Assembly: GCF_037969765.1 (NCBI RefSeq)
Contig: NZ_CP150207.1
Coordinates: forward strand, 2,280,001-2,344,000
Direction: 5' to 3'
Source of the DNA: Paenibacillus sp. FSL W8-0186
Lineage (GTDB): Bacteria; Bacillota; Bacilli; Paenibacillales; Paenibacillaceae
DNA: 64,000 bases
The notes below the pieces were generated by a model. The model did no database searches. It saw only the letters and a list, made by a program, of their open reading frames with translations, and was not told where the DNA came from. This document shows, in pieces, positions 7,986 through 15,426 of this stretch. How positions within the stretch are numbered: position 1 is the first letter of the stretch; every line of letters starts with the position of its first letter. The position numbers and the translations under genes were made by a program.

Positions 7986-9122
7986 TCACGGCTTCAATAT
8001 CACTTTGATGCAATTGTCCGTCTTCGTGTCGAATATTTCGTATCCGCGCTTTGCTTCACTTAGCGGGATCACATGGGTTACGATATCGTCTGGATTTACT
8101 TTGCCTGAAGTGATCAGCTCATACATATATGGCATGTAGTGAATGACTGGGGCTTGTCCGGAACGGATGTTGATATTGCGCTGCATGATATCACCAAGAG
8201 GGAATCCGTTATAGCGCCCGCCGTACACGCCTGTAATTTGGATCGTTCCACCTTTGCGGACCGCTTGGGAGGCCATGACCACGGGGCTCATCGTCCCGCC
8301 CTGCAGCTTCAAGCCGCTGGCCAGGAATTCAAGATCGTTCATTTTTCCATCCATCCCGACCGCATCAATCACGACATCGGCTCCGCCTTGGGTGATCTCT
8401 TTGAGATAGCTGCCGACATTTTGCTCATGCTCAAAATTAATCGTTTCCACATTGTTCGTCCGTTTCGCATGCTGCAGGCGGTAATCTACGTAATCGACGG
8501 CGATTACCCGCTTTGCTCCTTTTAGCCAGGCAAACTTCTGAGCGAGAAGCCCAATCGGTCCACAGCCCAGCACGACCACCGTGTCCCCATTGTTCACTCC
8601 AGCATTATCAACGCTCCAGTATGCCGTCGTCATCGCGTCGGAAATCAAACAAAGCTTCTCATCAGGTTCTTCACAGTTCTCAGGAATCTTGAAATGCGTG
8701 AAGTTAGCATAGGGAACGCGCAGATATTCAGCTTGTCCGCCAGGATAGCCGCCAGCTGAATCGGAATAGCCGAAGTAAGCCCCTATTTCCCCGTTCTCGT
8801 TGGAATTGTCACATTGGCTCTCCAGCTGGTTCTGACAGTAATAACAATCTCCGCAGGCAATATTAAACGGGATGATGACCCGGTCGCCTTTCTTTAACTT
8901 AGTAACGCCAGGGCCGACCTCTTCCACGATCCCCATAGGCTCGTGCCCGATGATATAATTCTCCTTCAGGTTGGGGATCATCCCGTGAATAAGGTGAAGA
9001 TCCGATCCGCAGATGGCAGTACTGGTCATTCTTATGATCATATCGTCCGGTTTTTCGATTTTGGGATCCGGCACATCTTTGACAGCGATATTTTTAATGC
9101 CCTGATAAGTTACGGCTTTCAT
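7986..9122 (-). CDS. adhB: Zinc-dependent alcohol dehydrogenase, AdhB-like
   Basis: 378 residues, the same length as B. subtilis AdhB. Medium-chain dehydrogenase features: catalytic zinc ligands CGSDLH and GHEPMG, a structural-zinc loop whose visible cysteines are in [15 protein letters not shown], and the NAD Rossmann motif [13 protein letters not shown]. The pattern with a conserved SDAMTTAYW segment places it with glutathione-independent formaldehyde dehydrogenase-like MDRs. It oxidises or reduces an alcohol/aldehyde with NAD(H); the substrate is unknown. It is embedded between coat genes, with its start 4 nt inside the preceding coat gene, so it is probably expressed during sporulation and may be coat-associated. 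Confidence 0.9.
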   Translation of the reverse strand: MKAVTYQGIKNIAVKDVPDPKIEKPDDMIIRMTSTAICGSDLHLIHGMIPNLKENYIIGHEPMGIVEEVGPGVTKLKKGDRVIIPFNIACGDCYYCQNQLESQCDNSNENGEIGAYFGYSDSAGGYPGGQAEYLRVPYANFTHFKIPENCEEPDEKLCLISDAMTTAYWSVDNAGVNNGDTVVVLGCGPIGLLAQKFAWLKGAKRVIAVDYVDYRLQHAKRTNNVETINFEHEQNVGSYLKEITQGGADVVIDAVGMDGKMNDLEFLASGLKLQGGTMSPVVMASQAVRKGGTIQITGVYGGRYNGFPLGDIMQRNINIRSGQAPVIHYMPYMYELITSGKVNPDDIVTHVIPLSEAKRGYEIFDTKTDNCIKVILKP

Positions 9123-9505
9123 GCTTGATCCCCCTCCATATGCTGATCTGGCGTCCGATCAAACATCCCAATCCGCCGCGTATCTTCAGGAAATAAATTC
9201 ATTTGTCCAATCATGACCGAAGTATTCGCCGAAAGCTGATCCAACTGGTATTGCTCATTTAACTCATAAGGATGAAACCACTTTTTGCGTACCATGAGAT
9301 CAGTAATTTCTTGATGCATCGCGATGCCTTGCCTCAGTTGATTGCGCAGCAGTGCTCTTGCATCCAAGGATACTGTTTCTGTAAGGGCAATTGCGGTATT
9401 TCTTACTCCTTCTTTGGCGCGCATAAGGAAATCCATAGCAAAGGTCGTATCGGCCGTTTCTGGCATATTTAAGGCGTTGATCGGATCTAAATAATCATTA
9501 TTCAT
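9119..9505 (-). CDS. Spore coat protein, CotF-like (YraF type)
   Basis: 128 residues with the coat-F helices [41 protein letters not shown] and the [11 protein letters not shown] element. It is a paralogue of the 98-residue gene at 7450-7746, with a longer C-terminal tail ([21 protein letters not shown]). It overlaps adhB by 4 nt, so translation is coupled. Size and place fit YraF of B. subtilis. Coat function is inferred from family and synteny. Confidence 0.85.
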   Translation of the reverse strand: MNNDYLDPINALNMPETADTTFAMDFLMRAKEGVRNTAIALTETVSLDARALLRNQLRQGIAMHQEITDLMVRKKWFHPYELNEQYQLDQLSANTSVMIGQMNLFPEDTRRIGMFDRTPDQHMEGDQA

Positions 9506-9517
9506 AGGCGTTCTCCT

Positions 9518-9763
9518 TTAATTTAATATAGGAGTGGGGCGGTTTTTAGGAACAGGCGCTTGGAATGGAGCCTTTGCATAGATCGCTTGCAAATCAGCAA
9601 TGGCTTGCGTGGATTGCTCAACGTCCTTTTGCATTAAGTCTTTAAGCTCTTGGTCAAAAACGAGGCCCTGCATCAGCTTAGACTTGGCCAAGCAGAGTGT
9701 TTTGAAATTAAGCATCTCGTGAAGCTCCATTGCTTCATGAGCTGCCAAGGTTTGCATATTCAT
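9518..9763 (-). CDS. Small spore coat-associated protein (YraG type)
   Basis: 81 residues, the same length as I recall for YraG. The pattern AHEAMELHEMLNFKTLCLAKSKLMQGLVFDQ closely parallels the 68-residue gene at 7752-7958, then a Pro-rich tail (APFQAPVPKNRPTP). It is the first gene of the minus-strand coat/adhB operon. GGAGG lies 12 nt upstream of the ATG. A CATAAC box at 9821-9826 (minus strand) could be part of a mother-cell sigma -10, but no convincing -35 was found. Sporulation expression is therefore an inference from family. Confidence 0.8.
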   Translation of the reverse strand: MNMQTLAAHEAMELHEMLNFKTLCLAKSKLMQGLVFDQELKDLMQKDVEQSTQAIADLQAIYAKAPFQAPVPKNRPTPILN

Positions 9764-9998
9764 ACGCGATCATGACCTCCGTGTTATTCATTAGGGGTAG
9801 CTTCTCCTTAACCTATTTTTGTTATGCAGAAATTAGCCCTAGTGCACACTGCCTGCCCGCTGAGGGGCACAGCCAAGACGTGATTAGATTATTGAACACA
9901 ATAGATATAGATTTTTGGGAGTTACTCGATGATTGCTGTGCAGCATCCAACATTTAACGAACCTGGTACGACAGTAGCCGAAAGCCTTCTGCACAGTT

Positions 9999-10191
9999 CT
10001 AACGGTTACCTGTGCCGTTAATCCGCGGTTTTTTCACTTTTTGAGATCCAAACGGTTGTATATGCGGCTAATTCTAACGTATCTAATAAGTTAAGATGAT
10101 TTTTCCACAAATAATGTGGATTACAACCGTTAGAATATCGAAGTGCTCATTTGCGACTAATTAACGGCTTTAGCAACCGTTAGAAATTTGG
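9999..10191. repeat. Intergenic CCGTTAG repeat, copy 1
   Basis: Holds repeated inverted and direct CCGTTAG motifs: CTAACGGTTA at the left end, AACGGTTG, ACAACCGTTAGAAT and finally GCAACCGTTAGAAATTTGG. A second region at 23181-23372 has the same plan and the same ending (CCGTTAGAAATATGG). I see no coding potential. The rest of the 9764-10312 gap shows no gene; it contains the 5' regions of the coat operon and of the response regulator. Confidence 0.6.
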
Positions 10192-10312
10192 AATGGTTGT
10201 GATTCCTTCCGATCGTCTTTTTTTATGGATATGTTGACTTCTATTGCATAGGAAAGTGATGGGGGAGCATGCTATGTGACATATTCGTATTGTTTTTAAA
10301 TGAGGGATACCA

Positions 10313-11011
10313 TTGGAAAAGAATCATATTCTGATTGTTGAAGATGAAGAGAAAATCGCCCGATTACTGGAACTAGAGTTAACGTATGAGGGATATCAAA
10401 TCGGAAAAGCAAATGATGGTATTGAAGGCTTGCGGATGTTCCGTGAACATCCTTGGGATCTAGTGCTGTTGGATGTCATGCTTCCTGGAGTCAGCGGGAT
10501 TGAGGTGCTTCGCCGCATTCGGTCAGGGGACCAGAGTACTCCGGTTATTTTGCTGACGGCTAAAGATTCCGTTGAGGACAAGGTATCCGGCTTGGATTTA
10601 GGCGCAAACGATTATATAACGAAACCGTTTCAAATTGAGGAAGTATTAGCGCGAATCCGGGCAACATTACGGCTGCACCATAAACAAGATCACGTAGACT
10701 TAGATCAAGAATGGCTTCAGGTTGCTGATTTAAAAATGAGCGAAGTGACAAGGGAAGTCATAAGGGGCGAGGATTCCATTGAATTGACTCCACGTGAATT
10801 TGATCTGCTCGTTTTTTTGATGAAGAACTACCGCCAAGTGCTTAGCAGAGAGCAGCTCCTAAATGGGGTCTGGGGTTATGATTACTATGGCGATACGAAT
10901 ATTGTTGATGTTTATATCCGCTATTTACGCAATAAAATCGACAAGCCCTATGATCTCGCATTAATTCATACCGTTCGGGGCGTAGGTTATGTGCTGAGGG
11001 ATTCGCGATGA
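10313..11011 (+). CDS. OmpR-family response regulator (YkoG/ArlR-like)
   Basis: 232 residues, TTG start preceded by GAGGGA. Receiver domain about residues 5-118 with acidic pocket (VEDEE), phosphoacceptor Asp54 in LVLLDVMLPG, and Lys of ITKPF. A winged-helix DNA-binding domain covers residues ~130-230 (ELTPREFDLL, REQLLNGVWGYDYYG, VDVYIRYLRNKID). It overlaps the sensor kinase start by 4 nt and is followed by a PepSY protein, giving the same three-gene plan as ykoG-ykoH-ykoI of B. subtilis. Target genes unknown; the PepSY gene is the likeliest. Confidence 0.9.
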   Translation: MEKNHILIVEDEEKIARLLELELTYEGYQIGKANDGIEGLRMFREHPWDLVLLDVMLPGVSGIEVLRRIRSGDQSTPVILLTAKDSVEDKVSGLDLGANDYITKPFQIEEVLARIRATLRLHHKQDHVDLDQEWLQVADLKMSEVTREVIRGEDSIELTPREFDLLVFLMKNYRQVLSREQLLNGVWGYDYYGDTNIVDVYIRYLRNKIDKPYDLALIHTVRGVGYVLRDSR

Positions 11012-12363
11012 AGCTTAGAAGTAAAATTAATCTGTACACTACCGTTGTTTTTATTTGCCTGCTCATCCTGATCAATGGTGCCATCTATTTCACATTTAGC
11101 CGCATGATGTATAGCCATGAATTAGATCGGGCTCAGGAGGAAGCGGTAAAAACGAGCAAGGGAATTCAAGCGGGCTCATCGATTCTTCCAAGTGCATTGC
11201 TGCGGGCTTACGTGCCGATAAATGGCATGCTTCGGGTTGTGAAGCCAGATGGTACACCAATTGCTTCGGTGACAGCTGCAGATCAGCAGGAACTTCTTGA
11301 ACTTCCGATTACATATCACCGTGGAGAGCTCCGCAAAATCATCAAATTTAAAGGAGTGCCGTATGCGTTCATTTCGATGCCTGCGATTTGGACTGCCGGT
11401 GAAGTGACTGAACTACAAATCACTGAAAATCTCCAGTCTACAGCAGCGATATTAAAAACACTCCAGGCCGTACTCCTTATTGTTACCTTGGCAGCTACAG
11501 TTCCTGTTCTATTATCCATTCGGTTACTGAGTAACTTTATTATCCAGCCCATTTCCTCCATGATCCTTACGATGCGGGAAATACAGCAAAGCGGTCAGTT
11601 CAAACGAATTCCTCTTCCCAAACAATCCAAGGATGAACTCTATCAATTAGGAGATACCTTCAATGATATGATGGATCTGCTGGAGGCGAATTATGAGAAG
11701 CAGGAACAGTTTGTTGCAGACGCTTCACATGAGTTAAAAACACCGCTAACCGTGATTGAAGCATATGCCAGTCTTTTGAAGCGCAGAGGGAACAAGGATC
11801 CAAAGCTGTTCGAAGAATCCATAGAAGCCATACATTCCGAAGCGAAACGTATGATCGACATGACGCAGCAATTGCTAATGCATGCCAGACTGGATGAGAA
11901 GTGGAAGGTGGAGATCAAGGACATTTCCTTGCCAGAGTTGATCGAAGCTTCAGTTCGTTCGTTCCGGCAAGGGTATAAGCGGGAAATTTTTTTGGATTTA
12001 CAATTTGCCGCTATGGTAAGAACGGACCCGCAAAAACTAAAACAATTATTATATATCCTCCTGGATAATGCACATAAATATAGCGAAGCACCTATCCAAG
12101 TCATCGTAAGGACAGAACAAGGCAAGGCTCTCATTGAAATTATCGATAGAGGGATCGGTATCCCATCTGCTGAGATGGATAAAGTGTTCGATCGCTTGTA
12201 TCGGGTAGATAAGGCGAGAACAAGAAGGACTGGCGGATTTGGCCTTGGTCTGCCGCTGGCAAAGGATATTGCAGCCGCAATAGGTGCTGAACTCCGGTTA
12301 GACAGTGTTGAAGGTCAAGGTACAACAGCTCAGGTTCGGCTTGATATAGTGAATTCTCTATAA
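11008..12363 (+). CDS. Sensor histidine kinase (YkoH/ArlS-like)
   Basis: 451 residues. Two membrane segments (about 10-30 and 155-175) bracket an extracytoplasmic sensor domain of ~120 residues. HAMP is about 178-232, the dimerisation/phosphoacceptor helix has DASHELKTPLTVIEAYAS with His241, the N box is LLYILLDNAHKYSE, and the G boxes are IDRGIGIP and GGFGLGLPLAKDI. All catalytic elements are present, so it should autophosphorylate and pass phosphate to the upstream regulator. Coupled translation (ATGA overlap). The signal is unknown; partner PepSY proteins suggest an envelope cue. Confidence 0.9.
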   Translation: MKLRSKINLYTTVVFICLLILINGAIYFTFSRMMYSHELDRAQEEAVKTSKGIQAGSSILPSALLRAYVPINGMLRVVKPDGTPIASVTAADQQELLELPITYHRGELRKIIKFKGVPYAFISMPAIWTAGEVTELQITENLQSTAAILKTLQAVLLIVTLAATVPVLLSIRLLSNFIIQPISSMILTMREIQQSGQFKRIPLPKQSKDELYQLGDTFNDMMDLLEANYEKQEQFVADASHELKTPLTVIEAYASLLKRRGNKDPKLFEESIEAIHSEAKRMIDMTQQLLMHARLDEKWKVEIKDISLPELIEASVRSFRQGYKREIFLDLQFAAMVRTDPQKLKQLLYILLDNAHKYSEAPIQVIVRTEQGKALIEIIDRGIGIPSAEMDKVFDRLYRVDKARTRRTGGFGLGLPLAKDIAAAIGAELRLDSVEGQGTTAQVRLDIVNSL

Positions 12364-12417
12364 ATACTCAGTAAATTCTCAGAGTCACCGTGTAATATTG
12401 TTCCCGAGGTGAGATGA

Positions 12418-12939
12418 ATGAGACGAAGTAAATGGAAAAAAATCAGTATTGCTGTAGGAGTGTTGATCCTTTTGGCTCTAGCGTGCTTTCAGTTTGGGAA
12501 TGTGCTGTCATTGGCCAGTCCTGTATCGGCGGATGAAGCCCGTAAGCTGGTTCAGGAAAAGTATAACGGTAATATTGTTAACGTAACCCAGCGTGATAAT
12601 AAATATGAAATTACGCTTGAACTGGATACGGGAACATATGTGTTAGAGGTGAATCGAACGACTGGGGGGATTGAAAACCTCACACGAACTAGTCAAAATC
12701 ATTTGCCAAATTCCAACGAGGAGACAGGAGCCCCCAATAAAGATCAGATTCTGACGAAGGAGGATGCTGCTCGAATCGCTTTACAAAAAGTAAATGGCAC
12801 GGTAGATGATATTGATCTAGAGCAGTCAGATGGCTTAACTTATTTCCTTGTTGAAGTTGAACGGGAACATACCAAGGATGCGATCGTCCAAATCAATGCC
12901 ATCTCTGGTGAAGTGATGTCGATTACCTGGGAAGATTAG
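12418..12939 (+). CDS. PepSY domain protein (YkoI-like), membrane anchored
   Basis: 173 residues. N-terminal signal/anchor (ISIAVGVLILLALACFQFGNVL) followed by two PepSY repeats: SADEARKLVQEKYNGNIVNV...LEVNRTTGGIENL and TKEDAARIALQKVNGTVDDI...VQINAISGEVMSI. PepSY domains usually act outside the membrane, often as protease or kinase modulators. It lies 54 nt after the sensor kinase with its own GAGGTGA site, and is ended by a strong terminator. A feedback role on the kinase is plausible but inferred. Confidence 0.85.
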   Translation: MRRSKWKKISIAVGVLILLALACFQFGNVLSLASPVSADEARKLVQEKYNGNIVNVTQRDNKYEITLELDTGTYVLEVNRTTGGIENLTRTSQNHLPNSNEETGAPNKDQILTKEDAARIALQKVNGTVDDIDLEQSDGLTYFLVEVEREHTKDAIVQINAISGEVMSITWED

Positions 12940-12958
12940 ATGGCCTGAAGCTGCATGC

Positions 12959-13006
12959 AAATGCCCTTCATCCTAGCGCTTAGAGCTAGTTGAAGGGCAT
13001 TTTTTA
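12959..13006 (+). terminator. Intrinsic terminator of the two-component/PepSY operon
   Basis: Long stem ATGCCCTTCA/TGAAGGGCAT, with an inner CTAGC/GCTAG pairing in the loop, followed by TTTTT. Confidence 0.9.
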
Positions 13007-13134
13007 ATTTAAATGAGGCAACCGCTCAGCGCTTTCTCATCAATTTCTCAGTTTGTTTTTACGATTATGCTCATTTTCAGAGCTTAAGATATAAGTATCT
13101 TCTGAGAGAACATAATAGATTAGGAGGAACTCAA

Positions 13135-13332
13135 ATGTTAAACAATATTAGAATAAAATCCATGTTTAAAAACCAAGTTCATGAACGTAAACAATTTACG
13201 CTGCAGTTTAAAGGAAATAGCTATCAAGGGATTTTTCATGAGGGGAAAATTCAGTGGTTTAATCCGCAACCGCAACAAAAGGTAAAAGAAGTTGAATCTA
13301 AGGTTCATGAACTGTTGTCAAATCACATTTAA
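13135..13332 (+). CDS. Small YheE-like (DUF5342) protein
   Basis: 65 residues with a strong TAGGAGG site before ATG 13135. The sequence (FTLQFKGNSYQGIFHEGKIQWFNP, then VESKVHELL) resembles the short YheE/DUF5342 proteins of Bacillales, which have no known function. It is cytoplasmic, with no cysteines or membrane segment. It stands alone between the terminator at 12959-13006 and promoter-hairpin unit B. The family call is by eye and moderate. Confidence 0.6.
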   Translation: MLNNIRIKSMFKNQVHERKQFTLQFKGNSYQGIFHEGKIQWFNPQPQQKVKEVESKVHELLSNHI

Positions 13333-13348
13333 AATCATAGTGAATCGA

Positions 13349-13414
13349 TGTATAATCATGGAAGCAGCCTAAACAACAATGCCTCAGCCTAGAAGATCAG
13401 GTTGGGGCTTTTTT
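13349..13414 (+). promoter_or_regulatory. Promoter-hairpin unit B (candidate attenuator)
   Basis: TGTATAAT (13349-13356) then CATGGAAG; 24 nt after the -10 a 10-bp hairpin GCCTCAGCCT/AGGTTGGGGC (13381-13408) ends in TTTTTT. It begins 17 nt after the yheE-like stop, so it also terminates that gene. The next start (13527) is 113 nt downstream of the T-run. Confidence 0.6.
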
Positions 13415-13526
13415 GTATACAGTGTAATCATGTAATTACAGCTGCGAGGTGGCCATCCTCACAATAAGGGAACTTTCATAGAGTTATGCATGAAAGAGTA
13501 TGGAACGATGTAAAGGAATGATGATC

Positions 13527-14141
13527 ATGGACGTTCAAGAACTGGCGATAAAAGCGTGTCAAATGTCGAAGCAATATTTAATACCCGGAATATCCGAGAA
13601 AGAATTTGCGGCCAAGTGTGAAGAGATCATGTTCTCTTTAGGTGCAGAGGAACTCTGGTATCCTATGCTTGTCAATTTTAATGCTAACACGGTTTATTGT
13701 ACGAGGGGAAAGCACCTGCCTTCTGAAGAAGTGATATTGAAGGATAACGATATCGTTTTAGTTGATTTCAGCCCTATGGCTCAGGGAAGATGGGGGGACT
13801 ACTCCGAGACAGTTATTGTTGGGTATAGTGAGCAGTTTAGTCGATTAGTAGCTGATGCCATGGATATTTTTCAATCGACGTATGCATTTTCGAGACAATC
13901 TGATACAATTGGGGAACTTTTTAGATTCTCCAAACACTTAATACAGTCAAAAGGGTACCAACTCTTAGATCCCGGCGGGAATATCGGTCATTCGATTGAG
14001 GATTTTGATAACCAGGATAGGCGTATATACATAAGCCTGGAGAATGAGCATGTCAACCTGAGGGGGAAAAAGTGGGCCATTGAGCCGCACATCGGTAAGG
14101 ATGGATTCGGAGCAAAATTTGAGAACGTGATTCATTTATAA
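13527..14141 (+). CDS. M24 family metallopeptidase-like protein (pita-bread fold)
   Basis: 204 residues from ATG 13527, the in-frame ATG with AAAGGA at the right spacing; earlier ATGs at 13500 and 13518 overlap or precede that site. The creatinase/aminopeptidase fold is marked by two metal-binding Asp in VDFSPMAQGRWGDYSET, a His in GGNIGHSIEDFD, and Glu in WAIEPHIG and KFENVIHL. All five dinuclear metal ligands therefore appear present. It is shorter than Xaa-Pro peptidases because it lacks the N-terminal creatinase-like domain. Likely a cytoplasmic aminopeptidase with unknown substrate. It is downstream of unit B. Confidence 0.85.
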   Translation: MDVQELAIKACQMSKQYLIPGISEKEFAAKCEEIMFSLGAEELWYPMLVNFNANTVYCTRGKHLPSEEVILKDNDIVLVDFSPMAQGRWGDYSETVIVGYSEQFSRLVADAMDIFQSTYAFSRQSDTIGELFRFSKHLIQSKGYQLLDPGGNIGHSIEDFDNQDRRIYISLENEHVNLRGKKWAIEPHIGKDGFGAKFENVIHL

Positions 14142-14246
14142 TTCGGACCAAATAAAATAGAGGGATGCAATAATAAACTATTCCTTGCTTATGATCCTGA
14201 TTCGGCAAGGGATTGGCAATGGAATCACAAATCAGGGAGACTAATA

Positions 14247-15038
14247 ATGATCAATTACTTAATAACCAGCTTTTTTCTAACCATGATTATTCATACCGCG
14301 GAAACGTTGTCTTATTCTTTAAGGTATGCCGGAGTGAAAATAAACAAAATTGCCGTTGCATTGTCCTTAACGGGTATTATGGTGCTGGTCTCAAGAACGG
14401 CAAACTTGATTCAAGCGCCATTAACTGCGAAGTTTATTGATTTTGCCAGGACTGATCCATCATTTAATGTGCTCTATAATCTTAGAATCATCTTGATCGC
14501 AGCTTCGGTCGGGACATTTATAGCCATTGTTCTCTTTCCTACGTTTGTGAATATCTGGGCGAGAGTGATCTCGAAGCTGGAGCTTGCGGGTTCGCTGCCG
14601 CGGCTCATTTCCAGTGTTACGGTAGCTCAGCTGCGGAATACAAAGCGTTATATCGCTAAACCAACGTTTCGTTTACAGGAGTTTCGCTATTTGGGTGTTT
14701 CCAAGCGATTTATATTCTTAAATATTATCGTAACGGCAATTTACACCGTGGGCGTGCTCTCCTCCTTGTATGCGGCCCACCTGGTACCTGAATTAAGCAC
14801 GATGGCGTCGCAATCCTCCGGTTTGATTAATGGAATCGCGACGATCCTGTTAACTATATTCATAGACCCCCAGGTAGGATTGATCACGGATCGGGCCCTT
14901 AACCAGGAAGAGTATAAAGAGCAGCTGGGGAAAATATACATGCTGCTGATGACATCGCGTTTCTTAGGGACGTTGGCTGCGCAAACATTACTCCTTCCAG
15001 CATCCTATTTTATATGCAAGGTCATTCAAATCATTTAG
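14247..15038 (+). CDS. amj: Lipid II flippase, Amj family
   Basis: 263 residues, close to B. subtilis Amj (YdaH). Hydrophobic throughout, with about six membrane segments. The N-terminal FFLTMIIHTAETLSYSLRYAGVK and IAVALSLTGIMVLVSRTANLIQAPL are characteristic of Amj, an alternative to MurJ that moves the peptidoglycan precursor lipid II across the membrane. A conserved DPQVGLITD loop lies near residue 210. Start ATG 14247 follows GGGAG. In B. subtilis amj is induced by the envelope-stress sigma factor SigM; I see no clear SigM promoter here. Confidence 0.85.
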   Translation: MINYLITSFFLTMIIHTAETLSYSLRYAGVKINKIAVALSLTGIMVLVSRTANLIQAPLTAKFIDFARTDPSFNVLYNLRIILIAASVGTFIAIVLFPTFVNIWARVISKLELAGSLPRLISSVTVAQLRNTKRYIAKPTFRLQEFRYLGVSKRFIFLNIIVTAIYTVGVLSSLYAAHLVPELSTMASQSSGLINGIATILLTIFIDPQVGLITDRALNQEEYKEQLGKIYMLLMTSRFLGTLAAQTLLLPASYFICKVIQII

Positions 15039-15259
15039 CAAGCGTTCATTAAATACAGCAGAAATAAATATTTAATGACACCCCTGAATTTATTGATGTA
15101 GCCATGCTTGCGATACTGCACAATGAGAAACGGCAGCGTAAATAAGAACGCGGCAAAAGGGAAGGCTAAAAAAGCGTACTTGATCGGAAACAGATAGGAT
15201 TGAAGCATAAGACAACTGCCAATGATGTAATTTAGAATTACGATTTGTACGAATATCAT
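15035..15259 (-). CDS. Small hypothetical membrane protein
   Basis: 74 residues with two hydrophobic stretches (IFVQIVILNYIIGSCLMLQSYL and YAFLAFPFAAFLFTLPFLIV) and a basic C-terminal part. It overlaps the end of amj by 4 nt on the opposite strand. GGAG is almost touching the ATG, which weakens the start. No family recognised. It may be real because the hydrophobic pattern and length are coherent, but could be a chance frame. Confidence 0.4.
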   Translation of the reverse strand: MIFVQIVILNYIIGSCLMLQSYLFPIKYAFLAFPFAAFLFTLPFLIVQYRKHGYINKFRGVIKYLFLLYLMNAC

Positions 15260-15310
15260 CTCCTGCCAGCTTGTATAATATTTAGCTTTTTAGTAACAAC
15301 TTCAACGATA

Positions 15311-15356
15311 AAAACGGGGCTGTCCGAAATTGAATTCATTCATTCGGAACAGCCCC
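15311..15356 (-). terminator. Intrinsic terminator of the CE12/PL11 gene
   Basis: On the minus strand a long stem GGGGCTGTTCCGAA/TTCGGACAGCCCC is followed by GTTTTT, 71 nt past the stop at 15427. Confidence 0.85.
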
Positions 15357-15426
15357 ATCTCTTTGGAATCACAAGGACAATGCATTAGTGCCGCTTGGCT
15401 TTTGATAGAGAATATGCCTGTCGGCT

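Noticed and set aside
9730..9957. A 75-codon plus-strand frame in the gap after the coat operon
   Set aside because: It begins inside a coat gene in antisense and has no ribosome site or domain.
14213..14440. A 75-codon frame overlapping the start of amj
   Set aside because: Amj homology and hydrophobicity lie in the frame starting at 14247; this frame is a shadow.
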